A DNA stretch of 64,000 nt from Trichobilharzia regenti (lineage: Eukaryota > Platyhelminthes > Trematoda > Strigeidida > Schistosomatidae), in the NCBI GenBank assembly GCA_944472135.2, contig OX235265.1, positions 40,459,459-40,523,458 of the forward strand, given 5' to 3'. This document shows positions 56,319 to 64,000 of the stretch, piece by piece. The translations under genes were made by a program, and so were the position numbers. How positions within the stretch are numbered: the stretch's first letter is position 1; each line of letters begins with the position of its first letter. The notes beneath the pieces are model-generated. The model saw only the letters and a list, made by a program, of their open reading frames with translations, had not been told where the DNA came from and ran no database searches.

Positions 56319-58269
56319 CTAGGTTGGAAAATCGTCGCAGAGTTTATTTGCTGACTTCCTTCTATCAGCTATATCCTCAAATCTGAACGGTAACACGCTC
56401 ATGTCACTGTATCGTAAAATACAGATTACGAATAAACACACGCCGTATCTGGTCAACCAAGCGTAGAAACAGATTAATTTACACCAAAGATAATAGCATT
56501 CAAATAGTAACTTGAAACTAAAAACGCCTTTATTCTTGCAAGTCAATTTAACAATAACTCTCTCGTTTACACTTGGCTTATTCTCACTAAACTGACCAAT
56601 ATCTTTCGTCTTTTCAAATGCACCAATACTATCATACTCATTGCACAAGATACTTGAGTTGATGGGCGTCTGTTTCATTGTGGATGACAACACCAACGAC
56701 GACTGATTGATACCAGTTGATGAACTTAGCGGTGGATCAGAAGCTGTTGTTGCTCGACTTTCAGAAATTTGTTTAACTGCAAAACTAACAAAACTGCTGC
56801 CTTCTACTATCAGCTCAGGTTTAGCACTAACATCTGATGATAGGTGGGCTACATGCTGATCAATCACACTGACGGTCTCACAAGTATGCATGCCTTCTGC
56901 AACTGCATCTGCATTTAATTCTACTTCACGTTGTAGTTGTACAGAAACATTGTTCAACTCAGCAGTAGTAGGCATTCACCTCATTTCATCATGATCAACC
57001 AAAGACAAATGTGCACTATCATGATCATTATCACGAATATTCACTTTACCGTCAACTTCATCATTTTCAAACTCTTTCATAACAGAAGCAGACAATTTTG
57101 GTTCCTCCTCACAAATCTTTAGTGGTTTAATCCCTTCACTCTGACTAGTATTACCTTGTAAACTTGCGGAGTCAGAGCTGCCCTCTGAGACTGTTACTAA
57201 TTTCTGTGACACTCTATTCAACAATGGCTTACCAGTTGCAACCACAGGCTTTATAACCGCACCATTATCGCCACAGAATTCGGGGTCAGACCTTGATTTC
57301 ACATTTAGCTTACCACTAAACTTTGTCACTTCACAGTTCGCCGTTTTGTGCACTTCATGCAAACGTGTAAAACACAACCGTGCTTGTCTTGCAGCTTGTA
57401 ACCCATCTGTTGGGGATGTCCCACGAAAGCTGTTACACTCACTACGTTTATACGGGTTACTAGACCTCGTAGAGTTTTCTAGATATCCAGCTTTCTGAGA
57501 TCCTTTCATCATCAATGATTGCGTTTCGCCCTCAGACGGCTCTATTCTAATGGTGGGATGCAATATACTGGCAAACTTGCTCATAGATTCATTGACACTA
57601 TCGTTTACCAGTTTCAGAATATCATCGAACTTTGGCTCGATACCCTCATCCTCCATACGGGAACTTATCTTTACCCACTTCCTTTGCAGTCGGGTAGGTA
57701 TGCGTCCCGCTATTACCTCTAGGACGGAACTTGAGTTCAGATCACTCATGCAATTCATCTAAATCAATCCATTCTTGTAAGTGAACAGATTATCCAAAAT
57801 CTCAGAGAGTGCCTTGGAGTCATCTTGTAATTGACTACCATTACCTTAAACAGCCTCGAATACGTTCCCTACAATCACCGAAGGTCTTCCGAATCTTTGA
57901 CGCAGTATACTCATAGCCTCAGAGTATTCTTCGTTTGGGGGCATCAACTTACAGCGCTGTATAGCTCTTCAATCAACTCCAGTGCAGTACCTCAACAAAC
58001 ACATCAACTTCATTTCATCATTTTATGCAAACCCAACCAACATGACTTCAAACTTCTTTACATACTGTGGATAGTCAGCTGGGTTTCCATCGAAACACTG
58101 AGGCTCGTGTTAAAGAAACTGAATATTCCTTTTGTCCCTAGATGGCGAAACATTAACATCAACCATGTCGTGCTTTACATCAAACACATCGTTACATGTA
58201 ACAGAAGTAAATATGAATTACTTTCCTGTTTGCTTCCGAGACGCTCTGTCCCTTCTTTGACCCACGCAT
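56319..58269 (-). pseudogene. Gag-TM gag, several stops
   Basis: Starts near 58269 (MRGSKKGQSV-like). The first 500 bases have stops and shifts. It is open at 57758-56976 (MNCMSDLNSSS...DHDEMR), then TGA, then open at 56975-56319 (MPTTAELNN...DDFPT). Two disabling sites recur elsewhere: the stop just before MNCMSD (also in the 36.7 kb copy) and the TGA after DEMR (also at about 42217). The hydrophobic C-terminal segment is retained. Confidence 0.82.
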
Positions 58270-58388
58270 CATTGAACGTAACCGAAATTCCAGAAAGTTC
58301 CAGATAACGCTTTTTCAAAGCAGACGGCACCAGGAATGGCGGACGGAGACTACCCAAACTTCGGAAACTGTCACCAACCGTCAGCAAC

Positions 58389-58709
58389 TGTCAATCACGT
58401 CTCAAAGACCGTTAATGCCCAGCTCTTGCTACGCCGGGCCTCTCGCTGTCCCTTGAAACCTTTCAGAAACACTTAGTACTAGCGAACGCGAAAACCAGAA
58501 CACCGATTTGTGACTCGAGAATTCTTTATTCTAACACCAATATATAAGCAGCATAATAAACTAAGGTTTCTGACGGCTTTTTCACGTTCCTTCTGAACAG
58601 CGAATGATGAGACGATGATTGGCCGATTGATGCCTCCGCGAAAATATAGGGAAGTTGGGTTTGAGCAAACAACCATGAATTGATCGTTAATTCTTCAGCT
58701 ACACTGACA
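58389..58709 (-). repeat. 5' LTR of the element at 54866-58709
   Basis: 321 bp, TGTCAATCACG...ACACTGACA. Confidence 0.85.
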
Positions 58710-59824
58710 GCAGGCTTAATATGTTCCTCGAAAACCTTGCTAATATCAAGTCTGGTCGTGCTTTCTTCACTAGATTGATTCGTTTATGTTTTGATAGCAT
58801 GAATGTTAACGTGATAGACGTTGTTTTTCCAGATTTTCACATATTTAGTGACCATCTGAGATGGAAACAATAATGACAACCAACAAAGGAACTGGAAACG
58901 ACAGCTTCTGCAACCCAAACCTATTCATGTGCATAATTTCGAAAACTCCTACAGAGTCATATTGAAACAACAGCTGAAAAACTGCAACGCTGAAACCACG
59001 GATGAATGCAGGCATGGAAACAATTAAGATGAACTGATTCGGTGGTAGAAACTTCCGTAATAAACGAAGTATCTAATTCCAACAGCAAGGGGAACGAAAA
59101 TGAGTTGAAACGCAACGTTTGTGAACAATATGCATCAAGATAATTTGTGAATAACTGAAAGTTTATCGTTAACTTCAAAGTATGAACAGACGTTTAGGGA
59201 ACGGCAATCCTACATGGCTGAAGATGACGTTCAGCCGCTTAATCCCTCCAATGACCTTAAGCATGCGGGATAATTTCTGCCCCAAGTCGACAGGGCTAAT
59301 CAACACTCATATTTAGTGAAGTTAAAGTATGGAAATCAAAACTGACCAACCAATAACCTCTAAATTACCATTTGCTTTGTAAAAACAAATTCTGCTGGCG
59401 GCTGATAATTCAGTTTATACGTTATTATCGGTTTTGCTGAATTATCTGAAGTATTCCCTAGAACAAACTTTAACCAATTTATCTTAAATGCAACTAATTT
59501 AGTCAACATCAAGCATAAAAACACTGCACCTTATTCACTTCCAATTAAATGCCACTGCTTATTTTCTTTGATCAATAGTGCCTAGAATAACCCTGAGCTA
59601 AGGATAACTTTTTCTTGTGAACGTAAACAACTGTGAATACTAATGGTCCGACGATAAATAGGTATTTACTTCCCTAATTTTCCACGAATGTACTATCATT
59701 TACAATGTTTCACTGGAATGTCTTGCTGTGGTTGTATACTACCAGCTTATTCGATGCGTTCTATCGCCTCACTGTCTGTTGGGCATTGTATTCAGTCAGC
59801 GCGCAATTTCAGATTTGCGTTACA
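58710..59824. other. No gene recognised; upstream region of MCTS1
   Basis: No coding sequence seen. The right-hand part should hold the MCTS1 promoter and 5' UTR. No repeat family from the cluster extends into it. Confidence 0.5.
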
Positions 59825-62800
59825 ATGTTTAAGAAGTGAGTGCAACTGGTGTTCTTACACTCTCGGTAGGTTTGACGAAAAAGAAGACATTTCTTGTATC
59901 AACAATGCAAAAAATTCCATAGTCAAAGCTATACGCACGCGAATGAGTGAAGATTATGGTGTTGATAAGGAGATGGTTGACCAGATCTTACCAAAGAAAG
60001 ACGTTGTGAAACATGTCAAGTGGTAGGATGTGGTTGTTTTCCTTTCAATTGATTAGCCATGAACATGTGGATCTTTATGCTGATTCGGAGGGGGAGATAC
60101 TTTTTTTCCGACAAAGGGAAGGCCCTTTCATTCCGTCGTTAAAATTACTACATAAATGTAAGTAGTTTTCAGTCGTTCTGGTTTCTTCTTACTGCCAGAA
60201 ATTTATTCTCAAAAGTAATTAAAAGCAAAACTTTCGGCTTCTCCAGATGCATAGTAGTAATGATTAGACGTAGACAGTACGCTTACGCAGACAGTCGCAT
60301 AGTTAATATGATTTAAATAAAAGAAAGGCCGTTAAGGCTATTTCAAGCTAGTAAATTTCTATTGGGACGTCTCTGTGTTAAGATGTTGTCCACAACTGGC
60401 CATTTGGGCTGATCTATCTGCTCAGCTCATTCGTATACAGCTTGTCTTTGTACCGATCACTCCGAATTAAGATACAGGTGTCGTTTCCCACAAGTTTTAT
60501 TACATCACCATGTATTCAGCAGTATCTAAATGCATTTTAAGCATATTCAAAGTTTTTGGGTATGTTTATTTTTAACCCAATCACATCGACTGCTTACATT
60601 AACTAGTTCTTTACCTGATAAAAAGTGAATTCGTAGTTTAAGCCTCGTCAAACAGTACCTTTACAAATGAATAGAAATTAGTTAAACCAACACTTCTTTC
60701 AGACTACAGTAGTTGCAGCTAGTCATCTCCAAATCGTCTCAGTCAGTGGCCACTTCAGATCATGAAATGTAACAAGGTTAGTAGCTCCATTTTCCAGAAT
60801 TTTTCGAAAAGTCAGGGTCAGCGCTCTTTTCCGTTTAAATTTTACTATATTACTTATCCTATGTATATTTGTGCTCCTTGCACCGTAGACAGTATATTAG
60901 GTGCTTAATATTTTCTCAAGATGACATGTACTGCTTCCATAAACTGGAATGATGAAAAATATACATTAGTTTTGACGAATCATATCTATTCTCATAGACT
61001 AACTTGCACTGCAGTTATTCAAATCAAGTCCCTACCGCGGCCCTTAAACTCTCCTAAACTCAAGCAATCAGGTCCTGCTGCTTTGTCTCGTTTTAGAATT
61101 TAGGCATTTGGTAATTCGCGTCAGAGCTGGACTAACTTCCACGTCCTCACTCAGGTTGGATTTTTGAGCAATTGTAATCCGATATAGGCCAACTGAGCCT
61201 GAAGCAGCTGAAATGCAGCATTTTGTTTATGTAAACCCGGCTTGTAACATGTAGTATTTTCTGTCTTCACAACTATCTTTTATCAGTGTTTACTAAAGAT
61301 TGTTTTGGTCACTGAAGCAATAGTGAATAAAGTAAAAATTCGCTAGAGAAATGAAAGTATTCAGCATTTCCAAATCCCGGCTCGTCACTAACCGTCATTC
61401 GTAATTTGTGAAAATGCAACTAATATTTCAGCCACCTAGTTCTGTATTTAACAAGCAGTTCTGGGTTATACTCATATTGTTACTTGTATGTTGAATTCCG
61501 ATATGTTTAGTATAATTTTCCAATTCATTTTGTTCATCATTCCCTTGCTTATGTCATCCGGATTACTTGGAATCTTCCCGTACAGAAACATGCAGGTGTC
61601 TTCGATCTGAACGTTTCGCTTACAATAAAATCCGTCATTTTTAAACCGATAGTCATCTTACGACGTATAACTCCTTCCTGACAGTCTTGCTTATACTAAT
61701 ATCCTGTTATTGAGGTTGTCATCTATAAGGAAATATGATCTTATTAATACATCTCTTTAATACATTATTATTTTATCGGTCCCTATTATGAAATTTCTCT
61801 AGATCCTTTCATCCTACCTCATTTGCAAGTTGATAGAGGGGCTATTAAACATGTTTTGAATGGTTCAAACATAATGTGTCCGGGTTTGACATCTCCTGGA
61901 GCTCGAATGTCAGAAGTATCTAAGGAATCTCTTGTTGCCATAATGGCAGAAGGCAAGAAAAATGCTCTTGCAGTCGGTGTTACCTTATTATCTACTGATG
62001 AAATGTAAGCCATTAAGTTTTTTTCGTATCTGCATTTTGAAAAGCCAGGTTTTGGCTGTAGCAAATTTTAAATACTTAATTAAAAGTAATTCTAAATACA
62101 CTTCATCCATTTGGTTTTTACAGACACAGTTAAATTTGTAAATTTTCTGTATTAATTGTAACCTATATGAAGCACAAGAAAGCATTTGGTTGAAAATTTT
62201 AATTTTTCGTCGATATTACACGTTTTGGGTATGGTTTAGAAAGTATACCTATTGAAGATGTCAGGCACTTTGTGTACAAAATGGTGGATTCCCATTAGTC
62301 ATGAAGTGGAAACATCATCATTTACTGCGGAATGCAGGTACATCCAGACGACAAGTCCTAAATAGGACAAAATGCGCATCCTGGATTCCACTGCTAGTCA
62401 CCATTCACCAATTAATTACTGTTATGGGTTAGCAATTAGGAAAGGAAGAATAGTGCTACTCTACCTTGTTTTTTAAAGATCACGTGATCTAAACTTCGGT
62501 GATTTGACGTGATTGCATTTCACTTTAGATATTTCAAAGCATGAACTTTGCAACCATTTAGCAAAAGAATCAATGTATATTATCCTGTTAGTCTGACAAA
62601 GCATTTCATTCTTCACTAATAAGATATAGTGAATTTGTTCGTTCATTCACTCATTTGTTTGCAATATAGGCAGTCGTTTTAATTTATAATACAAGAGCAT
62701 CATTCATCTCTTGAGAACTGCAACTGTATGCAACAGATTTGCATGGTTGTATGCTTTAGAGTTTTCTCATGCATATCGTTGATAGGTTTGTTAGCGTAAC

Positions 62801-63811
62801 TGGGAAAGTTGAGAATTTTTTCAAACACGGAAACTGACTTTCAAAAATACTTCACTTCACTGTCCCAGTTACGGGTAAATTTGTCTGTAGACATCAGATC
62901 TGATATAGATTTGATAAGTTGGTTCTCATGTTTTATGTATAGCTACACCATAAACATCTTACTCTTAGTGTCTTTATTCACTGCTTTTAAAATTTCAGTG
63001 TTTTTACGTGACTAGGTAGAGAATGATGCATTTATTTATGAATCTGTGTATCTTGAAGATAAACATCTGGTTTATCAATGACTCGGAAAACTAGCTTCTC
63101 TATAGTGACATTGGTGGCAATAATAATTGTTCCTCAATTATTTTGTCTTCGATATATCACCCATTAGATACTGTCCCGTTTAGTTTTGACTAAGATTTGA
63201 AGTTATTTAATAGATTTTAAGTGTTTTGGTGTTTTTATAGAAATCCGTGAAATTACTGATTGGTGCTTTTAAATTTACACTGTAAATGTGTTCTCGGAAG
63301 ATATTGTGATTTCTTTATCTGAAATTTAGTCTTTAGTTAGCGCTGAATTAGTAGTCGTATAAATACAAACCGTGCTCGCTGACTTCGCAAGCTTTCTCAC
63401 TGAAGTAGATTTTTCTAGTACATAATATTTTCATTTCGTTCGGGTAATTTTGACTAAGTAAATGTGGATTATAAGTCTTTATTTGTCAAGTTTTTTACAA
63501 CCTTACAAACTATAAGTTGTGGAAATATTAGTTTTACTCTAATCCTCTTGCTTATTACATTAACTATCAGTTCAGACGTGAGTTCTGAAAAAAACAGTCC
63601 TAGCATAACGTCTCAAGAAGCACCATCTTGTGCATAAAAGTATTTACTGAATGGTTAACAGATTAACTTACAATAGCTTCATTATAACTGTTTCTCATAC
63701 TATTCATTTTGTTCTTTTTTTATCGTTAGCTTGACTATCAATAAGGGTATTGGAGTTGAGAATATACATTACCTAAATGACGGATTATGGCGTCTTAAAG
63801 GAGTACGATGA
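59825..63811 (+). CDS. MCTS1: MCTS1 (malignant T-cell amplified sequence 1) orthologue, PUA-domain translation factor
   Basis: MCTS1/Tma20-type protein; with its partner DENR this family acts on 40S subunits in translation re-initiation and recycling. Five exons with GT-AG junctions: 59825-59835, 59870-60022, 60057-60157, 61803-62004 and 63730-63811 (stop TGA). Together they total 549 nt, 182 codons, against about 181 in vertebrates. It starts [12 protein letters not shown]; next come [19 protein letters not shown] and [14 protein letters not shown]. The PUA domain (about residues 92-171) has [31 protein letters not shown] and [16 protein letters not shown]; the end is [18 protein letters not shown]. 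The first two introns are 34 nt each, the last two about 1.65 and 1.73 kb. No lesion; the gene appears functional. Confidence 0.95.
62334..62394 (+). ncRNA. Decayed Schistosoma-type hammerhead ribozyme (SINE-like Sm-alpha relic)
   Basis: The sequence follows the known Schistosoma hammerhead almost base for base. The 'gcaggtacatccag' arm, the 'gtcctaaataggac' stem II and loop, and the 'gcatcctggattcc' cleavage-site arm are all present. The conserved core CUGANGA reads ACGACAA (62348-62354): C3 to A, U4 to C and G8 to A. The GAAA core has G12 to A (62369). G8 and G12 are the catalytic guanines, so this copy should be inactive. The cleavage site C (62380) is retained. It lies in the last intron of MCTS1, same strand. 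Ends of the surrounding SINE are not defined. Confidence 0.85.
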
Positions 63812-64000
63812 TTGACAATTTTGTGATACCTGTAACTACACTGTTATATGTACAGACTTCTGGTTACAATTTATCTCTTCCATGACTTAATTTGTAACTT
63901 AGTTTCTTAACTAATGATATTCATATTTATAAATATATGCTTCTGGTGTAAAATCTTCAATTTCTCTATTTGTAAACATTTTATTTGGAGTGTGTATATT

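Larger units (their letters stand above)
54866..58709 (-). mobile_element. Gag-only BEL/Pao element, degenerate
   Basis: LTRs at 58389-58709 (321 bp, 5') and 54866-55188 (323 bp, 3'), both with TGTCA/TGACA ends. They share a long distinctive central block ('ctttattctaacaccaatatataagcagcataata'-type). Gag is broken. Tandem units and the 3' region are as in the other copies. 55045-57114 mirrors 42081-44150 and 57555-58205 mirrors 36259-36909. No clear target duplication (CAAGG / GCAGG). Confidence 0.85.

Noticed and set aside
59688..59824. Upstream extension of the MCTS1 reading frame to an ATG at 59688
   Set aside because: The family's N-terminus MFKKFDEKE is restored exactly by the 11 nt exon at 59825 and a 34 nt intron; the extension has no family similarity.

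Overview
The window looks like nuclear DNA of a schistosomatid blood fluke (Schistosoma or a close relative such as Trichobilharzia). Four things point there: protein genes with 31-40 nt introns clustered at the 5' end and much longer introns towards the 3' end; BEL/Pao elements resembling the schistosome Sinbad type; several CR1-like LINEs; and a decayed copy of the Schistosoma hammerhead ribozyme at about 62.35 kb. The window holds only two recognisable host genes, one at each edge, with roughly 50 kb of nested and rearranged retroelements between them.

Left edge (1-4.0 kb, minus strand): an Argonaute gene cut by the window edge. Most of the N, PAZ, L2 and MID domain exons are present; the PIWI domain lies outside. 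One exon carries an apparent 1-base deletion. Its 1.1 kb intron has a diverged copy 35 kb away. Nothing recognisable lies at 4-7 kb.

7-20 kb: a Gag-only BEL/Pao element (7931-17381, minus) with matched 360 bp LTRs and a perfect 5 bp target duplication. It is split by a nearly full-length CR1-like LINE (10045-15580). A LINE scrap and a 3' fragment of the same Gag-only family in opposite orientation follow. 20.4-21.9 kb: a Penelope-like element fragment encoding a GIY-YIG endonuclease, flanked by inverted terminal repeats. 23.0-26.6 kb: a second, 5'-truncated CR1 copy with an RT-core deletion. 26.6-33.5 kb: the autonomous BEL/Pao element (gag, protease, RT, RNase H, integrase; pseudogenised), itself inserted inside an older fragment.

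33.5-58.7 kb: a mosaic of LTRs, gag and pol fragments arranged as large indel-free inverted repeats: 32.28-34.83 with 39.05-41.60, 42.08-44.15 with 55.05-57.11, and 36.26-36.91 with 57.56-58.21 kb. Within this sits one Gag-only element with an intact 651-codon ORF (44438-48396), inserted into an older solo LTR. A CR1-like RT scrap, a tRNA-like SINE candidate and two CR1 3' tails occupy 48.7-52.3 kb. No gene is recognised at 52.3-54.9 kb.

Right edge (59.8-63.8 kb, plus): a complete five-exon MCTS1 gene (182 codons) whose last intron contains the dead hammerhead ribozyme.

The most interesting signal is the Gag-only BEL/Pao family. Pol is replaced by a Ser/Thr-rich extension ending in a membrane-spanning-like segment. 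The Gag zinc knuckle has lost a cysteine, and the LTRs and 3' tandem repeats are shared with the autonomous element. It looks like a trans-mobilised non-autonomous family that has outnumbered its likely helper here.
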